This document shows, one piece after another, positions 8,436 through 17,344 of a stretch of DNA of 46,383 bases; position 1 is the stretch's first letter; every line of letters starts with the position of its first letter. Origin of the DNA: Candidatus Azambacteria bacterium (lineage in GTDB: Bacteria; Patescibacteriota; Minisyncoccia; GWC2-36-17; WO2-46-25); contig JACQDT010000025.1 of assembly GCA_016200965.1 (NCBI GenBank), positions 1 to 46,383 on the forward strand, given 5' to 3'. A program made the translations under genes and the position numbers. Under the pieces are notes generated by a model. The model worked only from the letters and a program-made list of their open reading frames with translations, had not been told where the DNA came from and searched no databases.

Positions 8436-9503
8436 ATGAATATTACACAAGAACTTGAAGATCTGTTGCGTACCGTAATCGAGCGCGGCGCGTCCGATTT
8501 GCATATTTCCGTAGGAAGGCGTCCCACATTGAGAATAGATGGTCAGCTGGTTCAAATAGAATCCAAAGACGTTGTCAGTGATGATTTTGCCAAACAATTC
8601 GTCAGGGAAATTTTAAAAGAGGACCAGCGCGCGCGATTCGCCGAGGAAAAAGAAATTGACTTTTCGTATGGTTTTGCGGGAGCTGCCCGTTTTCGGGTGA
8701 ATGTGTTCGTACAGCGCGGCCATCTCGCCGCGGCCCTGCGGCTTATTCCCACGAAGGTGCTCACGCTCGACGAACTCAATCATCCGCCCATTTTGCATAA
8801 CGTGACAAAAATGTCGCAGGGCTTTTTTCTCGTGGTGGGTCCTTCGGGGCAAGGCAAGTCTACGACGCTTGCGGCGATGGTGGACGAGGTCAACCATCGG
8901 CGGCCCTGCCATATTCTCACTATTGAAGACCCGATAGAATATCTGTTTACTAACGACAAAGCCATCGTGGATCAGCGGGAAGTGGGTCAAGACACCAAGA
9001 GTTTCCATGCCGCGTTGCGTTCGGTCCTGCGTCAGGACCCCGACGTGATTATGGTGGGCGAAATGCGCGATCCGGAAACCATTTCCGCCGCAATCACCGC
9101 CGCGGAAACCGGACACCTCGTGTTTTCCACTTTGCATACCAATAACGCCTCGCAGACGATTGACCGCATCATTGACTCGTTTCCTTCTGCTCAGCAAAAT
9201 CAGATCCGCGCTCAGCTGGCCGGGACCTTGCTTGGTGTGCTTTCGCGGCGGCTTATCCCGAAAGTGGGAGGAGGGCGGGCGGGAGCGTTTGAGCTTCTTA
9301 TGGCAAACGCGGCGGTAAAAAACCTCATCCGTGAAAATAAAACCCATCAGATTGATTTGGTGATAGAAACGTCGGCGGAAGAAGGGATGATCTCGTTGAA
9401 TCGCTCGCTTGCCATGCTGGTTAAAAAGGGAGACATTTCATACGAAGATGCGATGGTACATTCCTTAAATCCGTCGGAGTTAAGGATACTTGTCTCACGA
9501 TAA
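8436..9503 (+). CDS. pilT: Pilus retraction ATPase PilT
   Basis: 355-residue retraction motor. Walker A GPSGQGKST, Walker B DVIMVGEMRDPET, His box HLVFSTLHTNNA and the PilT-specific AIRNLIRE-like motif (AAVKNLIRENK) are all present, and there is no zinc motif. The frame is open 52 codons further upstream, but those residues derive from the inverted repeat, and the ATG at 8436 begins the conserved N-terminus (MNITQELEDLLRTVIERGAS). Its stop overlaps the pilC start in TAATG. Confidence 0.96.
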   Translation: MNITQELEDLLRTVIERGASDLHISVGRRPTLRIDGQLVQIESKDVVSDDFAKQFVREILKEDQRARFAEEKEIDFSYGFAGAARFRVNVFVQRGHLAAALRLIPTKVLTLDELNHPPILHNVTKMSQGFFLVVGPSGQGKSTTLAAMVDEVNHRRPCHILTIEDPIEYLFTNDKAIVDQREVGQDTKSFHAALRSVLRQDPDVIMVGEMRDPETISAAITAAETGHLVFSTLHTNNASQTIDRIIDSFPSAQQNQIRAQLAGTLLGVLSRRLIPKVGGGRAGAFELLMANAAVKNLIRENKTHQIDLVIETSAEEGMISLNRSLAMLVKKGDISYEDAMVHSLNPSELRILVSR

Positions 9504-10708
9504 TGCAATTTTACTATCAAGTTCGCACGCGGCAGGGCGACGTGAAGAACGGCACGATGGAAGCCCCGCATCGGGATGCCGCCATTGAAGTGCTCCGCCG
9601 GAGCAATTTTATCATTATCAGCATTGAAGACGTTTCGGCGACGCCGTTTTTTTCGCGCGGGATCAAGTTTTTCTCGCGCATATCCAAAAAAGAGGTGGTC
9701 ATCTTCTCACGCCAGATCGCGACGCTTTTTCAGGCGAAAGTGCCTCTTCTGGAGGCGCTTAAAACCATGATGGATCAGACAGTGAATCAGGCATTCAAAG
9801 ATGCCCTGCTTGATATCGTCAAAAATGTGGATGCGGGAGCTCCGCTTTCCAAGGCATTTGCCGAACACAAAAAGATTTTTTCCGGTTTTTATGTCAACAT
9901 GGTGAAATCAGGGGAGGTCTCGGGAAAGCTTGAAGAGGTATTCGGCTATCTTGCCGACGCGCTTGAGCGGGAATATTATATTGTGCAAAAAATCAGGGGC
10001 GCGATCACTTACCCCGCGTTTATTATATTCGGATTTGCCGCGGTGATGTTCGTGATGATGGTGTGGGTGGTGCCGAATTTAACCCTTATTTTGAAAGAAA
10101 CGGGCGTCGAGATGCCGTTTCTTACGCGCGTGGTGGTCGGAATATCCGACGCGTTTGCGAATTACTGGTGGGCTATTCTTATTTTCGTGTTCGCGTTCAT
10201 GGGCGGTCTTTGGTATTATATCAGCACGCGCCAGGGAAAAGCGTTATGGGACAGGGTGCAATTGAAAATTCCCATCATCGGAAACATGTTCAGAAAATAT
10301 TATCTTGCGCGGATGGCCGACAGTTTAAGCGCGCTCATTCAGGGAGGCATTCCCATCGTGCAGGTCATCGGGATCACCGCGGAGGTGGTGCGCAACAGTG
10401 TGTTTGAATCGATATTGCTTGAAGCGGCCGAACAGGTGAAAAAGGGCAATACGATGAGCTCCGTGTTTAAAGGCAAAAAAGACATCCCCGTCATGGTGAC
10501 CCAGATGGTGTTTGTGGGGGAAGAATCCGGCAAACTAGACACCACGCTCAAAGCCGCCGCCGATTTCTATCATAAAGAAGTGACGGTGATGATGGACAAC
10601 CTGGTGACGCTCATTGAGCCGGTCCTTATTTTACTGCTTGGCGTGGGGGTGGCGATTTTGCTGGTCGCGATTCTCATGCCGATGTATAACGTGGCCCAAA
10701 ATTTTTAA
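9503..10708 (+). CDS. pilC: Type IV pilus inner-membrane platform protein PilC
   Basis: GspF-family polytopic protein of 401 residues that couples PilB/PilT to the pilus base. Two GspF domains are visible (about residues 65-190 and 270-395), each with the family pattern of Gly- and Pro-containing hydrophobic segments (VKSGEVSGKLEEVF and VFVGEESGKLDTTL). Predicted transmembrane helices lie near residues 165-195, 215-240 and 370-395. Translation is probably coupled to pilT through the 1-nt overlap. Confidence 0.96.
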   Translation: MQFYYQVRTRQGDVKNGTMEAPHRDAAIEVLRRSNFIIISIEDVSATPFFSRGIKFFSRISKKEVVIFSRQIATLFQAKVPLLEALKTMMDQTVNQAFKDALLDIVKNVDAGAPLSKAFAEHKKIFSGFYVNMVKSGEVSGKLEEVFGYLADALEREYYIVQKIRGAITYPAFIIFGFAAVMFVMMVWVVPNLTLILKETGVEMPFLTRVVVGISDAFANYWWAILIFVFAFMGGLWYYISTRQGKALWDRVQLKIPIIGNMFRKYYLARMADSLSALIQGGIPIVQVIGITAEVVRNSVFESILLEAAEQVKKGNTMSSVFKGKKDIPVMVTQMVFVGEESGKLDTTLKAAADFYHKEVTVMMDNLVTLIEPVLILLLGVGVAILLVAILMPMYNVAQNF

Positions 10709-10714
10709 ATTGGC

Positions 10715-11248
10715 ATGACTTCCAAATCCCTCAACGCGTTGCTTATTATCGCCATTGTCGTCGTGCTGGCTGTCGTTCTGTTTTTTGCGTATCGCCTGTG
10801 GACGGAACAGCGGGGAGCCGCGCTCACCCAACTATTTTCCGCCCCGCAGGAAAAAAAGAAATTTTCTCCCGAGCCGATAGTGAATAAGGGAAAAGAATCA
10901 GAAGATCGGGATGCCGCCCTGGAAGCGGACGTGCGGACCATAGACGCCGCGGTGCGCGCGTGGGCAACCGATCATAAAGGGAAATACCCCGAATCCGATT
11001 TTCGTAATCCGTGCGCGGGGGTACGAATGTGCCTGAAAGGAGTCAACATCAACACGCCAAAGAAGATATACCTTGAGCGGATTCCGCAGGCATTCCCCTA
11101 TCATCAGGATTATTATTACCGCGCCGACAACGCAAAAAAGACATACTGCGTGAAAATGCCGAGCATGCTGGAAACGGCCGCGCCGCTGATTTTTCAGTGT
11201 ACGCAAGGTGGGTGTGCACGAGAGCCGTTCGTGTCTTCCTGCTGGTAA
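10715..11248 (+). CDS. Membrane-anchored pilin-like protein
   Basis: 177 residues with a hydrophobic N-terminal helix (about 8-27) but no G|FTLxE prepilin site. The C-terminal half (DAALEADVRTIDAAVRAWAT, then cysteines near residues 100-175) resembles the soluble domain of pseudopilins with disulfides. It starts 6 bp after pilC and precedes the major pilin. A minor-pilin or assembly role is inferred. Confidence 0.65.
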   Translation: MTSKSLNALLIIAIVVVLAVVLFFAYRLWTEQRGAALTQLFSAPQEKKKFSPEPIVNKGKESEDRDAALEADVRTIDAAVRAWATDHKGKYPESDFRNPCAGVRMCLKGVNINTPKKIYLERIPQAFPYHQDYYYRADNAKKTYCVKMPSMLETAAPLIFQCTQGGCAREPFVSSCW

Positions 11249-11295
11249 CGAAAGGGACTTGGGTCCTCTTCTGGTGGGTGTGGATAATGTCTTTC

Positions 11296-11324
11296 TTGTT
11301 TGGCGGGAGGTTGCGTAGTATAAT
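11296..11324 (+). promoter_or_regulatory. Promoter of the major pilin gene
   Basis: TTGTTT (11296-11301), a 17-bp spacer and a perfect TATAAT (11319-11324). Transcription would begin near 11331, giving a leader of about 110 nt. Confidence 0.75.
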
Positions 11325-11366
11325 AGAAAGCGTATTATTGAAAGGTCGGTAGCATACGCTATATGT

Positions 11367-11393
11367 ATAAGCCCTCCCAGTACTGGGGCTTAT
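11367..11393. promoter_or_regulatory. Hairpin in the pilin leader with CCCAGTACTGGG core
   Basis: ATAAGCCC (11367-11374) pairs with GGGCTTAT (11386-11393). Inside lies the perfect 12-bp palindrome CCCAGTACTGGG (11376-11387), so alternative foldings exist. The hairpin is in the 5' untranslated leader of the major pilin and is not followed by a T-run. It may be an mRNA stability element or an element scar. Confidence 0.55.
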
Positions 11394-11440
11394 GCATCAT
11401 CAATTACATTCAAATAAAAACCTTATTAATTTAATAACTT

Positions 11441-11977
11441 ATGATACACACTGCAACAAAAAAGGGCTTTACGCTTATTGAGCTTTTGGTGGTCATTGCC
11501 ATCATCGGCATTTTGTCGTCGGTCGTCATCGTTTCTCTGAACAATGCCCGCTCAAAAGCGCGCGATTCCGCGCGTAAGTCAAATTCGCAGGCAATGGCGA
11601 CGGCGTTTGCGCTGTACGCGTCCGAGCAGTCGCCCGAATCCATGCCTGTGGCGATAGATACTGCAACCACAGGATGGACTACGGATGTAACGGCGGCAGC
11701 CACGATAAGCGTTCCCAGCATCGGCGGAGGGTCGCCCGCGCTGAGTACATTCCTGAAAGTGCTTCCTGTTGACGCGACCGCAAATACGTATACCTACAGC
11801 AATGCGGGATCCGACGGGACCTACTGTTTAGGAACATATCTTGAAAACGATAACACGACTTTCGGTGGCGCAGGTGACAAACGATTTATCTGTACTTCCG
11901 GTGGTTGTGGCGATATTTCCGGTGACAAGGCGACTCCTGGCGGCGCATGGGTTATCGCTGACTGCACAGAAGCATAA
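11441..11977 (+). CDS. pilA: Major type IV pilin (PilA-like)
   Basis: Nine-residue leader (MIHTATKKG), cleavage site G|FTLIELLVV with Phe+1 and Glu+5, then the long hydrophobic helix of class III prepilins. The soluble domain (about residues 40-178) is Ala/Thr/Ser-rich with cysteines near the end (YCLGTY, ICTSGGCG, ADCTEA) that could close a D-region. It has a strong promoter and its own terminator, consistent with the abundant structural subunit. PilD, encoded next, would process it. Confidence 0.93.
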   Translation: MIHTATKKGFTLIELLVVIAIIGILSSVVIVSLNNARSKARDSARKSNSQAMATAFALYASEQSPESMPVAIDTATTGWTTDVTAAATISVPSIGGGSPALSTFLKVLPVDATANTYTYSNAGSDGTYCLGTYLENDNTTFGGAGDKRFICTSGGCGDISGDKATPGGAWVIADCTEA

Positions 11978-12000
11978 GCGATGCATTGAGAAGTTTTTAC

Positions 12001-12033
12001 AACAGGGCTCCGAAAGGAGTCCTGTTTGTTGTT
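12001..12033 (+). terminator. Terminator after the major pilin
   Basis: Stem AACAGGGCTCC (12001-12011) / GGAGTCCTGTT (12016-12026) with a GAAA loop, followed by a T-rich stretch. Confidence 0.8.
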
Positions 12034-12062
12034 AAGCGGCGAAGAGAAAAATATGTTACAAT

Positions 12063-12830
12063 ATGGATTATATGGATAGCGCGTTTGTTTTTCTTTTCGG
12101 TCTTGCCATCGGCAGTTTTTTGAACGCGGCGATGTACCGGCTTGAAGTCGGCGGCAACATTGTTTCCGATCGTTCGCGGTGCCCGCGGTGCGGGCACACA
12201 CTCTCATGGTACGAACTGATTCCTCTTTTAAGTTTCGCGATCCAGCAGGGCAGATGCCGCGCGTGCCGCGGGCCTATTTCTTGGCAGTATCCGCTGGTAG
12301 AGCTCGCATGCGGTGCATTGTTCGTTTTAGTGTGGTGGCGTCTGCCGCAGTACTGGCATGGCGGTGAGGCGGTGTATCTTTTTTTCGTGTTTGCATCGCT
12401 GTTGACGATTTTTGTATATGACCTGAAACATTATATAATTCCCAACAGGGTGATGTATCCGCTCATTGCCGCCGCGTTGCTTCATGTGTGGTGGAGCGGA
12501 GGATTTGTGCCCGCGGCGCATCCGGTCTGGTCGGCGCTTGGCGCGGGGGGATTTTTCCTTTTTTTGTTTCTTGTTTCAAAGGGAACGTGGATCGGCTTCG
12601 GCGATGTCAAATACGGGTTGTTCATGGGACTTTTTCTCGGTTTTCCTCTCATACTGGTCGGGTTCTTTTTCAGCTATTGCATCGGCGCGCTCGTGAGTAT
12701 ATTCTTACTTGCGCGAAAAGGGATGGCGCTTGCAAGCCAGATTCCTTTCGGGCCGTTTCTCGCGCTCGGCACGGCTATCGCGTATTTTTGGGGAAGTGAT
12801 ATTATCCAATGGTATTTGAATATCTTGTAA
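12063..12830 (+). CDS. pilD: Prepilin peptidase/N-methyltransferase PilD
   Basis: Polytopic A24-family aspartic protease that cleaves and N-methylates prepilins. The cytoplasmic zinc tetracysteine domain (CPRCGH...CRACRG, about residues 41-75) and both catalytic aspartates (YDLKHYIIPN near residue 121 and GFGDVK near residue 185) are visible, with about seven hydrophobic segments. A TACAAT box at 12057-12062 sits just before the ATG at 12063; if it is a -10 element, initiation at the ATG at 12072 would be leaderless. 255 residues from 12063. Confidence 0.95.
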   Translation: MDYMDSAFVFLFGLAIGSFLNAAMYRLEVGGNIVSDRSRCPRCGHTLSWYELIPLLSFAIQQGRCRACRGPISWQYPLVELACGALFVLVWWRLPQYWHGGEAVYLFFVFASLLTIFVYDLKHYIIPNRVMYPLIAAALLHVWWSGGFVPAAHPVWSALGAGGFFLFLFLVSKGTWIGFGDVKYGLFMGLFLGFPLILVGFFFSYCIGALVSIFLLARKGMALASQIPFGPFLALGTAIAYFWGSDIIQWYLNIL

Positions 12831-12884
12831 CGCGTAACTTGAAACATGAAACGTAAAAAAAACAAACCAAGAATGCTTCACGCT
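12831..12884 (+). repeat. 54-bp direct repeat, copy 1, spanning a prepilin start
   Basis: Identical to 13394-13447. It contains the ATG at 12846 and encodes the leader MKRKKNKPRMLHA. The sequence is itself made of degenerate 7-mers and continues into GCTTCAC/GCTTCAT units, and CATGAAACGT (12845-12854) pairs perfectly with ACGTTTCATG (12894-12903). Confidence 0.93.
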
Positions 12885-13385
12885 TCATGCTTCACGTTTC
12901 ATGACGCGGGGTTCACCCTCATCGAGCTTCTTATTTCCGTTGCCATTATTGCCGTGATATCTTCCGTTATTTTCGCGAACGTGGGCTCGCGAAAAACCGA
13001 TCTTGCGCGCGCGGCGCGCGCGCTTATTCTTGACGTGCGATACGCGCAAAACTTGTCGCTTGCGCCAAGCGCGATACCTATATGCATATATGGACTGCGC
13101 GTTCAGTCCGCCACGCAGTATTTTTTATATCAGCGCCCGGATTGTTCGGACGGACAGTATCGGTATGTGGCCGGGTTTTCCGTTCAAGTAGGGAACACGA
13201 TTACCCTTGAGGACGGCATTCTCATTTCAAGCGGTGCGGGGCAGGACGTGGCGTTTGAAGCGCCGGAGCCGATTACATACGTAAACGGACTGCAAAATCA
13301 GTCGCTGGTCATTACGTTAACGTCATCAGACGGACAGACGAAAAACGTCTCGATAAATCGTTTCGGCAGAGTGGAAATACAGTAA
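12846..13385 (+). CDS. Minor prepilin (GspH/FimT-like)
   Basis: Prepilin site AG|FTLIELLIS after an unusually long 22-residue leader (13 if the ATG at 12873 is used). Most of the leader is encoded by an intergenic-type repeat. The soluble domain has the GspH-like pattern with LILDVRYAQNLSL after the helix. Minor pilins of this class initiate pilus assembly. It forms a row with three further pilin-like genes. Confidence 0.88.
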   Translation: MKRKKNKPRMLHASCFTFHDAGFTLIELLISVAIIAVISSVIFANVGSRKTDLARAARALILDVRYAQNLSLAPSAIPICIYGLRVQSATQYFLYQRPDCSDGQYRYVAGFSVQVGNTITLEDGILISSGAGQDVAFEAPEPITYVNGLQNQSLVITLTSSDGQTKNVSINRFGRVEIQ

Positions 13386-13393
13386 TCATGTAG

Positions 13394-13447
13394 CGCGTAA
13401 CTTGAAACATGAAACGTAAAAAAAACAAACCAAGAATGCTTCACGCT
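13394..13447 (+). repeat. 54-bp direct repeat, copy 2, spanning the next prepilin start
   Basis: Exact copy of 12831-12884, again supplying the start codon (13409) and the first residues of the next prepilin. Three GCTTCAC heptamers at 13517-13537 follow within the same leader. Confidence 0.93.
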
Positions 13448-14029
13448 CCCTGTTTGTCCAAGAGCATAGCGATTGGCAACAAACAGCAGTCCAGCGAGGT
13501 CGCAGACCGAGTCGCGGCTTCACGCTTCACGCTTCACGAGAAGGGGTTCACCCTGCTTGAAAGCTTGGTCGCAATTGCGGTATTTACTGTGGGAGTGAGC
13601 GCCGCGATAGTGCTCATTATCAGTTCCCTGAATGTTGGTACGCGGACGCAGCACAAAATAATTGCGGCAAATCTGGCACAGGAAGGGATCGAGGCAACGC
13701 GCAATATTAGGGATAGAAACTGGCTTTCGGGCAAGCCGTGGACGGATGCCATCGCCGATACGACTTCTCCCTATACGCTCACCGGCTGCATCCAGTGGGA
13801 CGGCAATGCAATTGATGCTACCTGCGCGCTGGGAACGCGTCTTGTGTTTGACGGGTCGCATTACGCGCATGATCCCGCCGCAAGCGATTTTTCGCGCACG
13901 ATAAGCACGCAGTATTTTCCCGCAGATATTTCTACCGGCGATCCGGAGAAAATGAAAATTTCGTCAGTCGTCGCGTGCGGAACCGATTGCAGTATCACGC
14001 TTGAGGATTATTTGTATAACTGGAAATGA
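13409..14029 (+). CDS. Minor prepilin (PilV/GspI-like) with extended leader
   Basis: Prepilin site KG|FTLLESLVAI with Glu+5, preceded by a 46-residue leader if the ATG at 13409 is used (37 from 13436). No ATG occurs nearer the cleavage site. The leader holds the 54-bp repeat, a segment of ordinary composition and three GCTTCAC heptamers. The helix and following NLAQEGIEATRNIRDRNW segment match the PilV/GspI family. 206 residues; overlaps none of its neighbours. Confidence 0.85.
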   Translation: MKRKKNKPRMLHAPCLSKSIAIGNKQQSSEVADRVAASRFTLHEKGFTLLESLVAIAVFTVGVSAAIVLIISSLNVGTRTQHKIIAANLAQEGIEATRNIRDRNWLSGKPWTDAIADTTSPYTLTGCIQWDGNAIDATCALGTRLVFDGSHYAHDPAASDFSRTISTQYFPADISTGDPEKMKISSVVACGTDCSITLEDYLYNWK

Positions 14030-14033
14030 TGTC

Positions 14034-14615
14034 ATGAAATGTCAAATGTCAAATGTCAAATGTCAAATGTTCAGCGGGGGATACTCTCTCATTGAATTAC
14101 TGGTGGCGATCGGCGTGTTTTCAACCGTTGTTGCCGTTCTTTCGGGCGCATTCATTATTTCTTTAAACGGGCAGAAAAAAACAGTTTCTGTGCAGAACGT
14201 TGCCGACGATGTTCGCTATGCGACAGAGATCATGGCGAAAGAAATAAGAATGATGGACGTGGATCCTTCCCGGCAGGCAACTGCGGACAATAATGGGGGA
14301 GCATGTTCGGGGAATTGCCGCATGCTGTTTTATTCCAATATGCCGCACCGCAATCCAAACGCGCAAGTTGCGTTTTATCTTGATCCGGCTTCTCACACAA
14401 TCATGTTTGATGACGACACGAGCGATGCGCTTGCCGCGGAACCTATCACGTCGTCCGGCGTGACGGTCAATGCGCTGGCTTTTGACGTGTCCGGTATTCC
14501 GCCCTCCAGCCAGCCGCGGGTTACGTTTGTGGTGCGATTGGCGTCAAACGACTCCAATGTCGCTGTGCGCACGACTATGAATGTGCAGACAACCATATCA
14601 CCGCGCACCTTATGA
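14034..14615 (+). CDS. Minor prepilin (PilW/GspJ-like)
   Basis: Prepilin site GG|YSLIELLVAIG with Glu+5 after a 16-residue leader whose residues (MKCQMSNVKCQMF) are the translation of the AAATGTC heptamer array. A C-terminal beta-rich domain follows. The ATG at 14034 is preferred to 14001, which lies inside the preceding gene. 193 residues. It overlaps the next gene in ATGA. Confidence 0.87.
   Translation: MKCQMSNVKCQMFSGGYSLIELLVAIGVFSTVVAVLSGAFIISLNGQKKTVSVQNVADDVRYATEIMAKEIRMMDVDPSRQATADNNGGACSGNCRMLFYSNMPHRNPNAQVAFYLDPASHTIMFDDDTSDALAAEPITSSGVTVNALAFDVSGIPPSSQPRVTFVVRLASNDSNVAVRTTMNVQTTISPRTL
14037..14071 (+). repeat. AAATGTC heptamer array inside a prepilin leader
   Basis: Four perfect AAATGTC units and a variant AAATGTT. 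Seven is not a multiple of three, so the encoded peptide has a 7-residue period. Confidence 0.92.
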
Positions 14616-15133
14616 CAATCATGAAACATACCACACAAAACAAAATCAAGTATTATTTCAATGAGAATGGGATTACGATTTATCTGGCCATGCTGGTGAT
14701 GAGCGCCGCGCTTGCGACTGCGCTGTTTGTTGCGACAATACATACGCGAGAATTTACCATTTCTAAAGATGTCATTGATTCTTTAAGAGCAGTGTATGCG
14801 GCCGACACCGCAGTGGAGTATACATTGTATAAAAATCGCTTATCCCTGCCCGATTTAATCTGGTTGAAACATACAAACGACCTTGGTCTTACCGGATCGC
14901 TTTCCGGAAACGGATACTATACCCTTGTGGAAGCAGGTTGTACGAGCGCGATCGCGCTTCCTTTGGCGGTGAATAGCGCGTGTAGCATTGGGGTGGTAAC
15001 CGATCTTGATCCGGCGCGCAATGATCCGGGCTGTCCTTCCGCCTCCGCCGCGGTAAGCTGTACAAAAATCACGGGAAGAGGTTCCTACGGGAATATCAAT
15101 CGCGCGATAGAAATCGTATACGAGAACCTTTGA
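14612..15133 (+). CDS. PilX-like minor pilin protein
   Basis: 173 residues with one hydrophobic segment (ITIYLAMLVMSAALATALF, about 22-45) preceded by ENG, the layout of PilX/GspK-type proteins that lack the canonical FTLIE motif. Then a helical AVYAADTAVEYTLYK segment and a cysteine-containing domain. The ATG overlaps the previous stop (ATGA), suggesting translational coupling. The ATG at 14621 is an alternative. Confidence 0.72.
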   Translation: MTIMKHTTQNKIKYYFNENGITIYLAMLVMSAALATALFVATIHTREFTISKDVIDSLRAVYAADTAVEYTLYKNRLSLPDLIWLKHTNDLGLTGSLSGNGYYTLVEAGCTSAIALPLAVNSACSIGVVTDLDPARNDPGCPSASAAVSCTKITGRGSYGNINRAIEIVYENL

Positions 15134-15134
15134 T

Positions 15135-17225
15135 ATGACTCACAAAGAAGTAAAAACACGCATCGAAAAACTCAAAAAAGAGATCAACTATCACCGGTAT
15201 CTGTATCATGTGCTTGACCGGTCCGAAATTTCCGCCGCCGCGCTGGACTCGCTTAAAAACGAGCTTACAAAACTTGAGCGGGAACACCCCGAATTGCTTA
15301 CTCCGGAATCTCCCTCTCAACGCGTGGCGGGGAAACCGCTGAAAGGATTCAAAAAGGTGACGCACCAAACCCCGATGCTTTCTTTGGAAGATGCGTTTTT
15401 AAAAGATGAGATCAGGGAATGGGAAGAACGGATCAAGAAGGTGTACCCGCGGGGCGATTTCGGCTATTTTTCCGAGCTTAAAATCGACGGTTTTGCTATT
15501 TCTCTGGTCTATGAAAACGGGATTTTGAAAGTCGGTTCCACGCGCGGCGACGGAATGGTCGGCGAGGATGTGACGGAGAACCTCAAAACGATAGAGGCAA
15601 TTCCGCTTATCTTGCTCAACGCGGAAGAGCTCGAAAACCGCTTAACCATGCCCTATATTGGGAAAATCATGAAGATCCTGAAAGAGCGCTTGCATAAAGG
15701 AGAAATAGAGGTGCGGGGAGAGGTATTCATGACAAAGAAGGTATTTGAAGGGATAAACAAAGAGCGGCAAAAAAACGGGGAATCCTCGTATGCAAACCCC
15801 CGCAATACGGCGGCCGGATCCATACGCCAGCTTAATCCGAGGATTGCCGCGTCCCGAAAATTGGATTTTTTGGCATATGGCCTCGCGAGCGACGTTGGTC
15901 AGGAAACGCACAGTGAAGAGCATGAGATTTTGCGGGCGCTCGGGTTCAAAACCGATGCTTTGGCCAGAGTATGCGCTACGCGCAACGACGTGTATGCGTT
16001 TTGGCATGAAATAGACCGCGCGCGCGAAAAATTGCCTTATCAGATAGATGGCGTGGTGGTGGCGGTGAACGATAACGATACGTTCGCGAAGCTTGGGTTC
16101 GTCGGAAAAGCGCCCAGAGGAGCGGTGGCGTTTAAATTTCCGGCGGAAGAAGCGACTACGACCGTAGAAGATATTCTAGTTCACGTGGGGCGGACTGGCG
16201 CGCTTACGCCCGTGGCGCGCTTTGCGCCCGTGTCCATCGGGGGGACCACGGTATCGCACGCGACACTTCATAATGAGGATGAAATTACACGGCTTCATCT
16301 GAACATAGGTGATACCGTGATAGTGAAGCGCGCCGGGGATGTCATTCCCAAGGTGATGCGCGTCCTTGAAAACCTCCGCACGGGGAAAGAAAAAAAGTTT
16401 GTAATGCCGGCCCGCTGTCCCGCGTGCGGGGAGACGGTGATGCGTCCCGAGGGGGAAGTCATCGCAAAGTGCGTGAATAAAAAATGTCCGGCAAAAAACA
16501 AAGAAGCGCTTTCTCATTTTGTATCGCGCAAGGCGTTTGATATCCGCGGCCTCGGAGAAAAAATCCTGAGCCGGCTTTCGGAGGTGGGGCTTGTGTCGGA
16601 TGCTGCTGACATCTTTTCGCTTGAAACGGGAGACCTGCTCGGGCTTGAGCGTTTCGCCCAAAAATCGGCGGACAATCTTATCACGGCGGTCGCGCGGGCA
16701 AAAACAGTTGCTCTTGCGAAGTTTTTGTTCGCGCTCGGCATTATCCATGTTGGCGAGGAGACAGCAATCGATCTGGCCAATTATTTCGCTTCAAAAAGCC
16801 GCATAGAAAGCCCCGCTGATCTTTATGCCGCTCTGCGACGCGAAACGGAAGAATCACTCCGACGCATTCCGCATATAGGCGAGAAAATGGCACACAGCAT
16901 CGCGGCATATTTTTCCAGCGCGTATGCAAAGCGGCTTTTGCAAAAACTGGCGAATGCTGGTATCATCATCCAGAGTCCGAAAGCAAAAAAGAAAGCACAG
17001 ACGCTCGGGAAAATGAGTTTCGTGCTGACCGGAGAGCTTGTGCGCATGTCGCGCGACGAGGCCAAAGAAAAAATACGCGATCTCGGGGGAGAGGTTCAAA
17101 GTTCGGTATCAAAAAAGACAACCCATGTGGTGGCGGGCGCACATCCCGGATCAAAATATGAAAAGGCGAATGAGCTGGGAGTTACCATTATTGGCGAGGA
17201 GCAGTTTTTGAAAATGTTAAAGTAA
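15135..17225 (+). CDS. ligA: NAD+-dependent DNA ligase LigA
   Basis: 696 residues, full length. Order of domains: Ia (YLYHVLDRSEISAAALDSLK), adenylation domain with the nucleophilic Lys in LKIDGFAIS, OB fold (HVGRTGALTPVARF), zinc finger (CPACG...CVNKKCPAK), helix-hairpin-helix repeats and a C-terminal BRCT domain (GKMSFVLTGEL...GGEVQSSVSKKTTHVV). It joins Okazaki fragments and repair nicks. Starts 1 bp after the pilus locus. Confidence 0.98.
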   Translation: MTHKEVKTRIEKLKKEINYHRYLYHVLDRSEISAAALDSLKNELTKLEREHPELLTPESPSQRVAGKPLKGFKKVTHQTPMLSLEDAFLKDEIREWEERIKKVYPRGDFGYFSELKIDGFAISLVYENGILKVGSTRGDGMVGEDVTENLKTIEAIPLILLNAEELENRLTMPYIGKIMKILKERLHKGEIEVRGEVFMTKKVFEGINKERQKNGESSYANPRNTAAGSIRQLNPRIAASRKLDFLAYGLASDVGQETHSEEHEILRALGFKTDALARVCATRNDVYAFWHEIDRAREKLPYQIDGVVVAVNDNDTFAKLGFVGKAPRGAVAFKFPAEEATTTVEDILVHVGRTGALTPVARFAPVSIGGTTVSHATLHNEDEITRLHLNIGDTVIVKRAGDVIPKVMRVLENLRTGKEKKFVMPARCPACGETVMRPEGEVIAKCVNKKCPAKNKEALSHFVSRKAFDIRGLGEKILSRLSEVGLVSDAADIFSLETGDLLGLERFAQKSADNLITAVARAKTVALAKFLFALGIIHVGEETAIDLANYFASKSRIESPADLYAALRRETEESLRRIPHIGEKMAHSIAAYFSSAYAKRLLQKLANAGIIIQSPKAKKKAQTLGKMSFVLTGELVRMSRDEAKEKIRDLGGEVQSSVSKKTTHVVAGAHPGSKYEKANELGVTIIGEEQFLKMLK

Positions 17226-17227
17226 TG

Positions 17228-17340
17228 CCGAATACCAAAGCTCAAATGTCAAATCAAATCCAAAATCCCAATGTCAAAGCGTTTTAGATTTTGAGCTTTG
17301 AGCTTGATTTGTAATTTAGATTTTGTCATTCGGGTTTTAT
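17228..17340. repeat. Palindromic low-complexity spacer between ligA and gatC
   Basis: Degenerate 7-mers such as CTCAAAT and GTCAAAT on one side and their complements on the other. CAAAGCTCAAA is matched by TTTGAGCTTTG, and CCGAAT by ATTCGG near the ends, so the whole spacer can fold. Confidence 0.7.
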
Positions 17341-17344
17341 CGTT

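Noticed and set aside
8613-9347. 244-residue ORF opposite pilT
   Set aside because: Antisense shadow of the conserved ATPase core.
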